A DNA stretch of 64,000 nt. Source: Pachyseris speciosa (Eukaryota; Cnidaria; Anthozoa; Scleractinia; Pachyseridae). The notes under the pieces were generated by a model, which worked only from the letters and a program-made list of their open reading frames with translations, had not been told where the DNA came from and ran no database searches. The stretch is taken from the NCBI GenBank assembly GCA_016490735.1, contig JAEMWC010000288.1:738501-802500 (forward strand), read 5' to 3'. Shown here in pieces: positions 31,581 through 44,672 of the stretch (position 1 is its first letter; every line of letters starts with the position of its first letter). The translations under genes were made by a program, and so were the position numbers.

Positions 31581-32207
31581 TAACAAACTTGTCAGCCAGT
31601 CGATATACTTCCTTGCGTTTCTGGTCTACGCTTGAGTAATTAGTGAACCTATGCTTCAGAAATAATTTTTACCTGCAAGACGTATGAACGAATGACATAT
31701 TAAAGATCTAGTCGATTGATTGAATTCTTTACACTCTCTTCTTTCCTACAGAAAAAAAACCTTGACCTGAACCTGAACCTGAAGCTGACCGGAACTTAAA
31801 CCTGAACCTGACAATACATCGAACCGGAAAAACATTTGGAGATTGGACGAAAAGATTACAGAATGGACAGAAGAAGGTGTATTTCCGGAACAGGCGTGCG
31901 TTTCTCACTGACTACCGAGAACATTTCGCATCGGGTCCGAGGATTATTTTTCTGTCTGTTTTCTGTAGACTGATTCTAGGTTTTTTGGCCTAGCCCGATG
32001 TGTTTCTCAGTTTCATAATGTACTTTCTAAAAAGGTATTTAACAATACTAGAAGTAGAATTTCTGGTACTGAACCTAATGCGCGCATAAGTTTTTCGCCG
32101 GTCCCGAAACGAGTTTCGAGAAAAGTACGCCAGCTTCGAATAAAAAATAGTCTTGACTGGCCAAACTATCGAACAAAGTTGGATTCAACGTTCCAACTTT
32201 GCTCGAT

Positions 32208-32392
32208 CCAACATGGGAGCTTAAGCAACGACGACGGCAACGGCAACGAAAACGTCATTTCAAAATCTAACTTCTCGCCTTATTAATTCTTTCGCGTTTA
32301 TTCCACTTTGTCTAACTTGAAAATTGTTTTCTGACGTTCTCGTTGCCGTTCCCGTCCTCGTTGCTTCAGCTCCCTAATTTACCGTTTGGCCG
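32208..32392. mobile_element. MITE with GGGAGCTTAAGCAACGA termini
   Basis: GGGAGCTTAAGCAACGACGA and GGCAACGGCAACGAAAACGT at the left mirror ACGTTCTCGTTGCCGTTCCC and CGTCCTCGTTGCTTCAGC at the right. It sits inside an older CAACATGGG / CCCATGTTGG palindrome and shares its inner motif with the MITE at 24460-24902. Confidence 0.8.
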
Positions 32393-34296
32393 CCCATGTT
32401 GGATGATGTTCGTCCAACAACTTTTGCTCGAACAAGCGTTCGGATAGGATTTTCTTTTGATGAAACATAACACCCAACATTTATGTTCGACGAAATGTTG
32501 CAGTGTTTTGCCACTCTTCTAACAAAGTTGTATACTGAAGCGAGTCACGTTCGCCCTGCTAGCCAATCACAAATCGCTATCCTATTTTCAAGCCTAGGCC
32601 TCTCGTGTCGTTTCCAACAAAGTTTTGCAGATGTCCGGTTCAACAGCTTTTAAAATTTCTTTGAACTGATCCAGGCTCATTCTCATCCGCTCCTTGAACG
32701 CTGGTGTAACCTTTTCTGTTCGTTCTCTTAACCATTCCCTGGTTTTTCCTCACTTGACACCGTCATTTGCGTCCTCGAACATCTTTATTACCACAAACGG
32801 CTAGAGGCGCTTTTCGTTTTCGTTTAGGCGCTATGTTTTCAAATTTAGCACCGGTGACTTGTTTCGTCTAGCAATTTTGGATAGTGTTTTGCCTTTATCT
32901 CAACGTTCACTTCTAATTAACCTTAGTTATCCTGCGAAATCGCGCGGAATATTGCTTGATATTTTGTCCGGACGAAGTCGTAGCCCGAGTTGGGTAAAAT
33001 CAGGCGATATCCGCAAGATTGAGCAAGATAATTGTTTTATCATTCAACACACTGATAATAAAGCACATTTTACTTAGTTTATTGCAGAAAAGCTGGAAAA
33101 ACCATCATCTTTCTCCGCGACATACGAAATTACGTATATTGCAGGACGAAAATCGAGAACGCCATGACCATATTATTTGGACATTGTCACAATGTGTCGA
33201 ATAATAATTAACAACAAGAGGCTACAATTAGCCTAAACTCGGGCTTGCAAAAAACAGTATTGTATCCCTAATTTAGCGCTAAACAAAAGAATAGAGAGAA
33301 GTCTGTCTTTCTTACATCGGACTCATTGCGCTTTGCTTGTGGTGGAGTCTATTTGTTTGCAGTGTATGTCTGTAGACCCCTATCAGATCAACATATATCC
33401 CTTTAAAATTACAAAATTGCTTTACAGCTCAACCATTGACAACAATAATAATAGCACTTGTAAAAAATAATCATAAAAGAAGAAGAAAAAAGCCCGCAAT
33501 AGGTGCCACAAGTAGAAGTAGAACCCGGGTTGTTTACATTAGGGGCAATAACAATGACCTCTAGACCACTGAGGGTCAGCATATCTAATGAGGTAAAAAT
33601 AGGATATTTATTGCAAAAAAACTAAGCGCACTTGTTTTGGCTTCGATGAATATTTTTGCTAAGTGTTCGAGAAAGGAAACGCATATCAAACGAGGTAGGA
33701 TTTTTTCGCATTGACGTTAAAGAAGTCTCGGTGAAATGTGTGGAGAAAAAATAATCTGTTCACAAATACGTCATTTGAAACATTAGAAAGAGAGTAAGGT
33801 TTCCGCGGTCAGTTTCACGTCACGCAAGTAAAAACTAAAACCGCTTATCATTCGAAAACTAATGTCCAGAAATTGAGATATTGTGGAAAAAAAGGAAATA
33901 AAGTACCTGTTAAAGTCTCAGGGGTGTATGATATCCCGTACTTGAGTTATTCATTAAAATGTACCACTCAAAATTAGATAAGTGTGGAGCCGCCACGGGG
34001 AAACACGGCAGTCTAATTCAAAACATATGGAACTCAGTTTGGTCACGTGAAAAGTATTCTTCTTTCTGTTGAATTTGCAAACATTCGTATGGACACTTCT
34101 CTCAACGTATTAGTCGTTCAGACTTCAAAGACACAAGGTGAGTCGACGTTTTCCAATACGTGACAACAGGCATCATTCTTGCTGTTGTGAGTTGTTATTT
34201 ATAGTTCGCACTTGCGCAGAAACGCCGGAAGGGCCTTTTGCGGATGAAACACGACGACGAAAAATGAAGCCCATTTCAAACCTCGGGCTTTTTACT
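32393..34296. other. No recognisable gene
   Basis: Short frames only. ATCCTGCGAAATCGCGCGGAAT near 32932 has a relative near 38582. A degenerate tRNA-like stretch may lie on the minus strand at 33520-33585. Nothing further can be named. Confidence 0.4.
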
Positions 34297-34413
34297 AGCC
34301 CGAGTAATTAGATCATGAGCTGAAAATCTATCGCGTGATAGCTGATGACGGCGCAGCCTGAATCAGCTATCACGGATAGAAATCGAGAGCGAATGATCTA
34401 ATTGTTTTAGTAT
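34297..34413. repeat. Imperfect palindrome around AATTAGATCAT
   Basis: GTAATTAGATCAT, ATCTATCGCGTGATAGCTGA and the mirrored ATCAGCTATCACGGATAG, AATGATCTAATT form a hairpin of roughly 50-base arms. Confidence 0.65.
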
Positions 34414-34857
34414 TAATACCATAGAGGGCAAAATTTCTGAATGCTGATTGGTCGATGAAGATGGCATTTTTTTAATCTTAATTTTGCTTTTGAAGAGGGC
34501 AAAATTACTCGCTCACGATTGGTGGAGCGCCAACAATATTCGGTCCTTATTGGCTTTCACATTCAGTTGGTGTCTTCTTTTCTTCTGTGGACAAACCGTC
34601 TGCTATTTTTGTGGATGGGGGTATTTTCAAGTAGAAGCGTATTTTCAAGTGGTAGAAACCTCTACAGCACATTCAGAATTAGTTGACTGAAATGTTTGTT
34701 TGTTTTGCTTGCGAGCGAACAAGTGTTTTTACTGTTCTTGGCTGACTGTTTAAGACTTGCCTCAACAGGCAATCGCAACACGTAATCGCAATGAGTCCTC
34801 GCAAAATTAAGGATTAATATAACTTGTGTTCTCAGAAGTTAATGGTAATCTTATGGT

Positions 34858-35300
34858 AATGGATTTATATACCGCACATATCACATAGTTTCATGGCGGT
34901 TTACAATTCTTCTCTACGGTGAGATCGGACGTCATTTGTAAAGGCGGCTCTGGAAGCCGCTATCAGTCCATATTTGATCTCACCAACCTACCCAACCCAC
35001 ACGCGAATGTCAGACAGATGAAAGATAGAGATAGACCACCGCAGTGGGAACTACGTCCCCTACTCTTTTCGAACAGTGTGTGGGTTCTTTAACCTCCCAC
35101 AGATCATTAGGAACAAGCCTTGTCAGACGGGGCCTACGGTTTATCGTCCTTATCCGAGAAGACTAGAAAGTCTAACCATTTGCAGATGTAATTACAAAGG
35201 CAGTACTTTCTCCTCATTATTTAAAGACCCTGAGAATTGGTCCGGCCGGGGCCTCCCGCACGGTAGTTCGATGCTCTATCAACTGAACTAACTGGTTGGT
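34858..35300 (-). repeat. SINE family B, full-length copy
   Basis: Complement: a tRNA-like head near 35300 (CAGTTAGTTCAGTTGATAGA) with a damaged B-box. The body has CTCAGGGTCTTTAAATAAT, AATTACATCTGCAAATGG, TTAGACTTTCTAGTCTTCTC and GATAAGGACGATAAA. A 3' part then carries ACATTCGCGTG, GGACTGATAGCGGC and GTGCGGTATATAAA. Related copies are at 63243-63535, 37660-37800 and 45750-45812. Confidence 0.85.
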
Positions 35301-36906
35301 GGTTTTCTTGTGAAAACGTAAGAGATTTTTAATCCTTAATTTTACTCGGCCCCATGCTATTACCTATACAGATCTACTAATCTAAATCCTCCCTGCAGTC
35401 ACTTCGAAAACGCGGCAAAACGGCCGTCTTTTCTTCTTTTTTCAGTTTAGTTGTTTACAACGGCTACTAACTTTTTGATCTGCAACAGAATAGATAGTGA
35501 GGAGCGTAGCCAGTAAAAGAACATCATTCGTAATAGAACGCTTGCTGATTTATACTAAAAATGGATAGTTGTTCGATAGTTTTGCAAGTATCAGGATCCC
35601 ATGCCTGCAAGTTTACTGTTATAACTATTATTATTTTATTAGTTAAAAATTGAAAAAAATATCGCGTGAAAAATGCTTATTCTTCACAATAATGTCCGGG
35701 CAGATCCGTTTGCAGATGTAGCCTACCATTATTGACCAGCGTATGTTTTGCTGTAGTTTCAAATTTTATAGACCAGTATGTTTTGTTGTATTTTCAAATT
35801 TTATAGATTCATTTAAGGCGATAGAAAAATCTTCTGCCTTTTAAAGGTCGAACCGGGAGGACACTTGTACATGTCTATGAATCAATTCACGAACCAGATT
35901 TAAGGGGTAGGTGTTTCCAGTTTCAAGCTTTAAATCTCTGAAAATTGAGAGTCGATTCCACTAAAATTTAACAGGGATTTTAGTGAATGATACAATTAAA
36001 TCTTACTTGTCGTTTACCGGTGGATAGTACTTCGTGATATTTTAGGCTGCTGAGAACTGCAGAATTAATTGCAAGTTTGTGTCCGAGTTTTCTCCGCATT
36101 AAGAAGCGCAGAGAAGTAAATAGTTTAATGACATATTGGTCAATTTGCAGAGATTTGAAACTTGAAACGGAAACACCCACCCTTTGCTCGGCTCATGAAT
36201 TTATTCACATGAGCGATTGTCCAGTGCGACCTAAACCCTCGGACGTACAAGCAAACTCATACCCCCACCGTGCTACAAGGGAGGGAGGGGGGGGGGTGGG
36301 TGGGAGGAAGCCCCCCGAGTTTTCGTTGGGTTAAGATACTTTGAAAAGGTTATACCGTCAATAGATAACCTGTTATGTCGTCTACACGACTAGGTTAATA
36401 TTATGGGTTACATATGCAAATTGCGCCGTTGGGGCCTATGACGTCATCCAATATGGCAGATTTTTTTGTGATTTTCAATTTTTTTCAGTCTAACGTTGGT
36501 TTTTCTTGACAAAAGTTTTCTCAAAAATTACAGTTTTGAACAGCTGAACATGTAAAATATGATTTAATGTAATTTAATGTTGCGTTATAACTGCTTTAGG
36601 CTCAGGAACAGGGAGTTAAAGCTTATAATATTTCAAGGAATAAATTCACTTGCCTTTTAATATCTCATACATCTACTGATCGATTTTCACCAAATTTTCA
36701 GAAATGATGTCTTAAAGGTAAACAAACAGCTACTGAAATGGACAGATACCCAGAGAAAATCCCCTTCACAAAATCTTGGGGATGGGAGGAGGCCTAAACC
36801 TCCAGATCTATCCACCCTAGATCTCATAATTTGAGTTGTGGTTGCCCGGTAGTATTGGTTTTCTACTAGTGATGTTGCGTAAGGTGATATCCCAAGAAAT
36901 ATGGGT
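35301..36906. other. No recognisable gene; G-rich tract at 36270-36310
   Basis: AT-rich spacer. The tract of several GGG groups near 36275-36305 could form a G-quadruplex. No coding motif is seen. Confidence 0.45.
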
Positions 36907-37059
36907 TATTGACCAAGCTTGTTTGGTCAAGATGGCGGGATATTGGCCTCGTTCTCTTTTTGCGTGTTTTTGGACCTCGACTTCGTCTCGGTCCATAAAC
37001 GCGCAAAAAAAGAACGAGGCCAATATCCCGCCATCTTGACCAAACAAGCTTGGTTAATA
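36907..37059. mobile_element. Hairpin MITE, 153 bp, almost perfect arms
   Basis: TATTGACCAAGCTTGTTTGG and TCAAGATGGCGGGATATTGG at the left are mirrored by CCAATATCCCGCCATCTTGA and CCAAACAAGCTTGG at the right. The arms are about 60 bases and the loop is centred on CTTCGTCTCGG. Confidence 0.85.
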
Positions 37060-37659
37060 AAGGATTTATTATATGACTCAAAGAACGCTATTAAAAGACA
37101 GTAAAACGCGGGACGAACGGGCTATCCCGAGCGGTCAAGATGGCTCCATCTTGACCTCGCGGGTAGCCAATCACAGGAGGAGAATTGATTCATCGTGACC
37201 GCTGAAAGAGCCAGTCATATAATAATAAAAGTTAGCGAACATGTCTCGAAGTCTTGTTGTTTGTTTAATATCATGTAACATTTTGATTTCGAAATATGAA
37301 ACACAATTCAAAGAACAGTTTACTGTGCCCGCCAAAGAAACCCTATAATTTCCTGTGATATAGTGTTCACATATTGGTAAATTTGATCAGTTCTTGCGAT
37401 CTCTGGTGGGAACGGAAATTACTCAGATAAAGTCGGTAGCAAGTAATATGTATGTCATAAAGGTCAAAAATAGGTACCCAGTGGGTACATGTGTTCGGTC
37501 GAAGACGAAGAAGAAGAAGAACCGTTTATTATATAAAAAATCCTTGCAGTTCGACGACTGAATAACGAATTTACATGTGAATACAATAAAATGGACTAAT
37601 ATGCTAATAAAAAATACCTAACTATAACAGTGAATGAATTAGTGTAAAAATGATGATGA

Positions 37660-37800
37660 TAATGATAATACATTTATATACCGCACATATCATATAGTTT
37701 CATGGCGGCTTAAAATTCTTCTCCAGGGTGAGATCGGACGTCAGCCTGTAAAGGCGCCTCTGGCTGCCGCTTTCAGTCCATACTTGATCTCACCCACACA
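37660..37800 (-). repeat. SINE family B, 3' fragment
   Basis: Shares ATATACCGCACATATCA, TAGTTTCATGGCGG and GTGAGATCGGACGTCA with the 3' part of the copy at 34858-35300. Confidence 0.75.
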
Positions 37801-40140
37801 CCCAACCCACAGATCAATGCATTAAAAATTATAGATTTTCCACCCATATAACAGTAGCATACAGTGAAACTGTTCTTATAACCATCCGTTTTACATGAAG
37901 GAATGTTAAAAGTTCTCTTTATTCTAAGTTGTCTATTATGTACTGGTTTGGGCGGCAATAGATCAGCAAGCGTCCACAATGCATTGCAAACTCAATGAAA
38001 TTAATGTGGGTTTCTACAGCCTACCCCAGTCAAAAAGCAGACGTGTTTTCATTATTGATACAACGAATCGAGCGATGGGGCATGGCATTTTCAAGCAGTG
38101 AGGCTCGGTAACCTGGTATACGGTAAGGATGGACTGAGCCCAAGGGTTGGAAACAAAAATAGGTTAACGTATGCGCGATTTTGAACAAACTATAAAACGC
38201 AAAAAAGGCCGCTTTTAACAGAGACTATAACGAAGTATAACAGCATGTGTAAAATGACTGAAAAAGGTCTTGGTAGATGGAAGATTTGCTTTTTCACCGG
38301 ATATTTTCTTGGGGCCAACTGCGCCCCGTTGTCTTTGCGATACGGCTTCGGTCATGGCTAATAGTGTGTTTTATAGTGGCCAGAGACGCACGAGTAACAT
38401 GGTTCTTTTGGTGAACAAATATTTGACTTTTCTTGATGTTAATGATGAATAAAAGTAGCAACATAGATTCCCTTAATGTATTCAGCAGATCAATGCAGTC
38501 CTGCTGCTAACAGTTACTCAGTCACCTTCAAAGCAAAGATAATCAATTTTTCAATCTTTTATTTATTTACAGTACTAGTTATCCTGCGCAATCGCACGGA
38601 ATATCGCCTGATACTTATATCATGACGCCGTAAGCTGAGTGGGCTAAAATCATCAAACAAACAACGACAAAAATCTCACAAAAACATATTAAAACTGAAA
38701 ACCAGTGGGGGAAAAAAAAGGGAATACTTAAGAGCAAGAGAAAAAAGTTGAAAGTTGAGGAAGCAAAAAAAAAGAATCGGTTAATGAGATTAGGCTTCCC
38801 CATGCAATCAAGATGGAAGGAAACAGTACACACGGACGAGTTTAGGCGATTAAGGATATATACGTGGTAAGGTCAATGACAAAGAGTAAGTGCAATGCAT
38901 TGGTATATGTCTGTAATTGCTTCCAGTATTGCAAAAGTACAAACACAACTATGTCAGTTTTCGTGCCCAAACTGATAAGTAACTTTTCACGCAAATCTGA
39001 ATGGGATTAAATGACTTGATGAACTGCTAGAAATTTTACGCTACCTGTACTGATGTTTGCAATCTGGCTTGATGCCTTTTTACTTTATTACAAAAGGTTC
39101 CCCTAGGAGTTGAGCAAATCTTTATACTTCGATTTCGTTACATCTACAGGTAGGACAAAATTCCAGTCCGTTCCTCGTAAAAAAAGGTTACAAGGCCTGT
39201 ATATCGATTTCGCCCGATATCTGATGCTAAGTTAGCGCACGGTCAGAGCAAAAGACGTAGTTGAGATAGCAAAGGTATAGGCCAAGTTTTAAGTAATTTT
39301 ATTCCCTGTCTTATTATCTGTTGAGCAAAGGTCTTTACTTGCGTCAAAATACTCCATGGTAACGGCCATGATAGGCCGTATCACTTTATTTGCTTCGATC
39401 AACAGGTTCTTTATTCTGTTTGTAATTGTTGAAAAGCCAAGGGAATTCACCAATACAGGTAGAAGCCTTTCACTCAATCACCTTGCAATCTTTGCAGAAG
39501 AAACTTCTTGCATTAATACCAAGCAAGTTATACCATTTTTCTTGCTGTGAATGCTGTTCATTGGTGTTTAAATCACTTGTGACGCTCGTGGCACTTTTGT
39601 TACACTGTCTGCTAAGCGACCTAGATTTTTTGTTGTGTCGACTTATTTCGAAGGTCGCTATTCTCTGTATGTCTCTTTTGCATTCTAGCTGTTGCCCGGT
39701 AAGGACTCCTCACGCCTTAAGTATTGAATCGTACGGCATTAACTTAGGTCACATCCGAGGTACGTGGATAGTTATGTATATAAGACTTCCTTTTGTCATT
39801 AGCCTAAGCGATATCAGACATTCAATTTTAATGCTGTTTCAGCGGTAGATTAGCTGAAAGAGAAAGCTTTAAAAGGGGATCTATGAGTTCAACTTTTTTT
39901 CTGCATACTTTATTATTATGTTAGGATTATCTCTGTTGCAACGATTTGATACAGCAAACTAAATATAAAACTCAAGCGAAGCATTGTCACGCCAATATTA
40001 GAAGATAACCGAAAAGGAAGAACATGGCTACGTCTACACGTGATATCCTGATGACAGTAGCTGGGGGCAGCCTTGTTTGGTGTGGAGCCTGGTCCCGGGT
40101 TACTGGTGCGTAAACACGTGGTCGTAAACTCGATCCAGCG
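37801..40140. other. No recognisable gene
   Basis: More than 2 kb of AT-rich spacer. The longest frame (39426-39848) shows no domain and no codon signature I trust. Confidence 0.4.
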
Positions 40141-40266
40141 GAATCCGCGATACAAAAAAAGATGGCGCCACGTACGGAATTCTGGGTAGATCGACACGTC
40201 TAATGTAAACAAAGGCCGAGCGGAAACTCAAAGAAGTGCTCTTGGGTGACGGCAAGACATTTTTAA

Positions 40267-41778
40267 ATGCCTTTCAAGTGCTCTGTTTATCTTTGTCCAT
40301 ACAAAGGCTGGCGACATAAGACCCTAACTTTCTTTAGCTTTCCGAAAGACCCAAAACGCAAACAAAAATGGGTCTCTGCTGTAAAAGCAAGAAGCCCAGA
40401 CTACAAGTTCCAAGAAAACCATCGAGTATGTAGTGCGCACTTTCCCGGAGGACGATGGCCTTTTGCTGACGATATTCCCTCCATATTTCCCCGTAGAGAA
40501 CAAGGAACTTGTCAGATTGTGTGGCCAGTGGACATCTCCTCTCTCCTCGATGTAGAAGGTCCAGAAGCCGCAGAATCATTGGTAAACAAGGAGCAAAGTG
40601 CAGACGCCGGCCGATCGAGTGGTGGACATGACGAGTTTTCATCGAGCTATCAGCTCTCGGAGGAAACAGGAGGCGAAAACTCTGCCAGCAGTAGTTTTCA
40701 AAACGGCATATCAGCTCCAGAGAGTGCTTGTGAGTGCTATAAAGAAATCGAGGAGCTAAAGAGACGTTTGAGGGAGCTGGAGGAGCGTCGTGAGCTGGAG
40801 ATATTTGGCGTGAAGAGATTTATGGCGAGCGACTCAGATATCCGATTTTTCACGGGACTTCCGGACTACAACACTTTTCTTGCTCTTTATAATTACGTTA
40901 AGCCTAGACCTGGATTTAGACTGAACCATTATAATAGTGCATCCACAAATGCCTCAAAGCATCCTTCGTAGATTGTTTCTCGAGGGAGGCCAAGAGATCT
41001 GTGTGACATTGATGAGCTTTTTTTTTAAACAATGACAAGGTTACGCCTTGGTTTGTTAGAGAGAGACCTCGCAAACAGATTCAATATCAAACAGCAAGTA
41101 GTTTCACAGATTTTTGTCACTTGTATTGACCGTTTGTTTTACTGTTTGGGACTTTTAAGTTTTTTTAGTGACCGAGAAACCTTGAAGAACAATCTACCAA
41201 AGTGTTTTAAATCAGGCTATGAGGATGTTTATTTAATTATTGACTGCACAGAGATTTTTATTGAGAAGCCTTCCCAAGTCATTCAAGAGAGCTGCACATG
41301 GTTTGAGTATAAAGGCCATAACACTGGAAAAGGTCTCATTGCTCTCTCACCTCTATTTCTGCCTGTCTTTGTATCTGACATTTTTCCTGAAAGTAAATCG
41401 GATGAGGATATCCTGAAAGACAGTGGTATTCTTGCTTTGGCTCACCAGGGGGACAGATGGTTGGCAGACAAGGGATTCATGGCCCAGCACATTCTTGATG
41501 CTTTTGGAGTCATCATAGAAACCCCAGCAAAACTGGCCAAAAATAAGCAGTTCACAGCAGAAGAAGACATTCATAATCGCAAAAATTCTCAAGTTCGTGT
41601 ACATGCAGAGAGAGCCATTCAGAGGGTTAAAGTGTTCAGAATTCTTAAAGAGAATGTGCCTATTCGCTACCTACATTTGGTCTTAAAGCTGTGGAAAGTG
41701 TGTTGCTGGATGACAGCCTTTTTGCCAGCCCTTGTAAGAGTCACTGGGGAGTTGCCAGAGGATGATAAGGAGGAGTGA
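40267..41778 (+). pseudogene. THAP + DDE_Tnp_4 transposase of transposon 2, two nonsense codons
   Basis: A single 504-codon frame is broken only by TAG (40969-40971) and TAA (41026-41028). The N-terminus is a THAP zinc finger: MPFKCSVYLCPYKGWRH, FFSFPKDPKRKQKW, CSAHF and the downstream P-x-x-F. It would bind the element ends. A coiled coil (EIEELKRRLRELEERRELE) follows near residue 165. The catalytic domain carries the helix-turn-helix-like LANRFNIKQQVVSQIF, first aspartate in LIIDCTEIF, second in WLADKGFM, and the glutamate in HAERAIQRVKVFRIL. All catalytic residues remain and the frame is otherwise clean, so inactivation is recent or these stops are the only lesions. It faces the minus-strand YqaJ gene. 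Confidence 0.9.
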
Positions 41779-42897
41779 TCAATCTTGTCCCACTCAGTAT
41801 TTAGGACCCAGAGTTGGTCACTGGCCTTCTACAATATATTAACCTATGATTCCATAAACAGTCCAATCTTCCACCACATAGGGTATTTAACAGATTACCG
41901 CCTGACCCACATAGGCCTCTCGCTTACAGGGATTTTAGATAATTGGATAGCATTTGTTCTCCAGAAAACAACAAAAACAACAATAAGACAAAAAGAGGAA
42001 TTCCTTCCCCTGCATGGTAGGAAAATTTTTATGAAATCATGCAATGCAAGTGATATAATTAGTTGGAGATATTTCTGAAGTTTCAAGTGGACAAACCGTG
42101 AAGATACAATTTGACACATTCTGTGAAGCTGAAATTTACAAATATTTAATTTCAAATAAATATTTAATTTCAATTATGTAATTGACAATGGATATTTACG
42201 TACAAATTTTAGTGAAATTTATTAAAATGCATTAATATAAAATTTATATATATTTATTCACAGAAGATTTGAGGAAAATTGTAAATACAAAATTCTAATT
42301 TATTCATTGAAGAATTATAAATGTACAGAAAACAGTGCAATTTAATTGCATGTCATATTTACAGTACTGGAAAATATTGATCAAAATACATATATCCAAA
42401 TATTATTATAAGCTGCTGTTACAGACTTGACATCGTTGGGTATCTGGGCATTTAAATCACTGATCATAGAATAAGTCTATTGCATAGGTTCTCTTTTTAA
42501 GTATGCCCTTTAACTAAACACATAAATTCAATATACCTTACATTCTCCTGTACTGTAGAAAACAATGAAGAGATTGTATTTTGTAACCCATACTTTTTGA
42601 ACTTTGGTTCTTAAAAAATTTGTTCTTAAAAATAAAATAAAAAAGGCATCCTTATAATCTCTTTACTGGAACATTAACAAGGAAGTCTAGACGTAAAATG
42701 GATGGTGAGTGAGTGAGTGAGTGAGTGAGTGAGTGAGATTTCAGTACTGACTTTGAATAAGATTAACAGCAAACAAACTGTCACTTGCTCATACATGGCC
42801 TGAATTTGCTCTAAAGCCAATTTCAGGGCATGTACGAGCAAGTGAATTTGCTGTTTGTCTCATTCCAAGGAGAGCATGGAAATGTAGACTAGCAGGG
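41779..42897. other. Spacer between the convergent genes of transposon 2
   Basis: AT-rich sequence without coding signal. A (GTGA)n run lies at about 42703-42736. Confidence 0.5.
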
Positions 42898-44672
42898 TCA
42901 GACAAAACAGAAAGTACACATGGCCAGGAAAGATTTTATAAAGCTGTTGTCTCTAGTTATAAGAAAGTACTTTGACTGGCTAGACTCAGGGACATATGAC
43001 TGAAGGATGCAATGACTGCCATCAGCACACAAAAGTTGAAGTTGTACCTGACAGACATGAGCCCCAGTGACTGATGAGAGTGGCTCAGCCTGCCCTTCTG
43101 CCCTTGTCTTAATTTCCAACAGACAATTTCCCCTTAGTTCAATATGCTCATTTGTTCTTAAGTTGACTAATGTTGAACAAGTCTCCCCTTGAAAAATTCT
43201 GTCAGGCGATGCTGTAAACCTGTCATCAGTTGTGAAGTCAAACTGCCCGCATTCAGAAATGGCTGCTCCACTGTCACTTTGAAAAGTCTGTGCAGCTGCT
43301 TCCTCATATGTGATGCCCCGCTGGAAGTTAGAGAAGTGTTTTGGTTTTTCTTGCCTTTTATTCAAGATACAGTCCCAAACTTCAGCAAACTCCTTCCTGC
43401 CATAGAGCCCTACCAATGCTGGAGCCTTAGATGATGTCACCTTCCCAATCCTCCCCTTGTACCATGCTTCACATCTTTATGCTGGTGTGTTTTCTTTATT
43501 TTGTATGGATGGTTGCTCAGGTTGCTGTGTTTTAGGGTGGGAAAGACAGAGGACTTTTTTCACCAATGGAGAGCATTTAGATTGAGCCAAATCTTGTCTC
43601 AAGGCTTCCACACGCTCAAAGTCAACTAGTGGTTCCCCTGGGGGTGTGGCACTGTAGTTTTCAGACATCTCTTCGGGCCCTTTCCTTTTTCTTCCCCTTG
43701 CCTTGTCACGGGTCAGCAAGTGTTTCTCAAATTTCATCTCATGAAGTGGCTGTTTTTTCATTGCTTCCTTTTCAGGATCTTGCTGAGCCCTTAAGGAGGG
43801 TATTCCCCACTGTTGTCTGATGTCTGTGCCGCTCAGAGAAGCAGGAGGTTTTGCAACTCCAGACATTTTAGCCTCCACTAGTTTATAACAAAGAGCTGCA
43901 ACATACTTGCAGTAGCCACGCTTTCCAGCTGCACAAGTTCTGTCTCGTGCAGCTAATATCATACCAGTAGAGAGCCTGAATACAGCAATACAAGAATATA
44001 TGCCACTTCCAGATGATATCCCCTTGGCTTGTTTCACGGCTGGCCGAGTGGATCCCTCTAACAAGAACATGTCACACTCTTTAACAACATTTACTCGTAG
44101 AGGTTTTCTCGATGTCTCAAACTTTTTAGTTTTGGAGAAAGCATAGCCTTCAGTTATGTGGCGGTTGTCGTTGACATTTTGAAAAAAATTCTCCACCACA
44201 GAATGCTTAATGTTAGGGATATCTTTAATTGATGCCGTCCAGTTGTTCGGGGAATGGCGTTTCCTGCAAGAAAGTTTCCAATCAATCGCTCTTCACTGCT
44301 AAAGCTCTCTTTCCGGGTTTCCTTGTCAACTTCTCCTTCTGGATCCCTGAGCATCAGCTTGTCCCAGCCCCATTTGATGTAGGTGGAGACTCTTTAGAAA
44401 TAACGTGACCAATAAACTTGTTAAATCACTATTTTTATGTCGACAATCAATCGGAGCTATCGCAAATTTGCCGAACCAAAAAGTTACGCAATTTAAACTT
44501 ACTTGTTTTTTAGATCTTTCAAAGACAATTGGCTCAGGTGCATGGCACCTCGACATTTCAGCCACCTTTCCGCTTCTGCTCTACTCAAGTTATCGATATT
44601 TTTCACCAGTTTTGCACCAGGAATGTTGCCTTCTTCGAGCGATACGCCGTGGTCGCGTTGACTTTCCGCCAT
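42898..44672 (-). pseudogene. SAP-SWIM-YqaJ nuclease protein of transposon 2
   Basis: Read right to left. Exon 1 starts at ATG 44672 and holds a SAP-like DNA-binding helix pair (RAEAERWLKCRGA, LSLKDLKNK), ending at a donor GTAAGT near 44505. Exon 2 starts near 44380 (STYIKWGWDKLMLRDPEG), with a frame change near 44285. A SWIM-like zinc motif follows, TCAAGKRGYCKYVAALCYKL, where the usual histidine of CKHVAAL is tyrosine. After a nonsense TAA (43477-43479) the same frame gives the YqaJ nuclease: YEEAAAQTF, the aspartate in TASPDRIF, CLLEIKTRA, and QVQLQLL. It would process DNA ends during transposition. One stop, one frame change and the lost zinc ligand suggest it is inactive. Confidence 0.82.

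Noticed and set aside
31740..31800. Terminal exon of the second CARD gene after TTTCCTACAG
   Set aside because: The acceptor is good, but phase-1 reading stops after four codons and the sequence is an ACCTGA repeat. Too weak to list.
39426..39848. 140-codon forward frame as a host gene
   Set aside because: No domain, no splice support, and hydrophobic low-complexity composition in AT-rich spacer.
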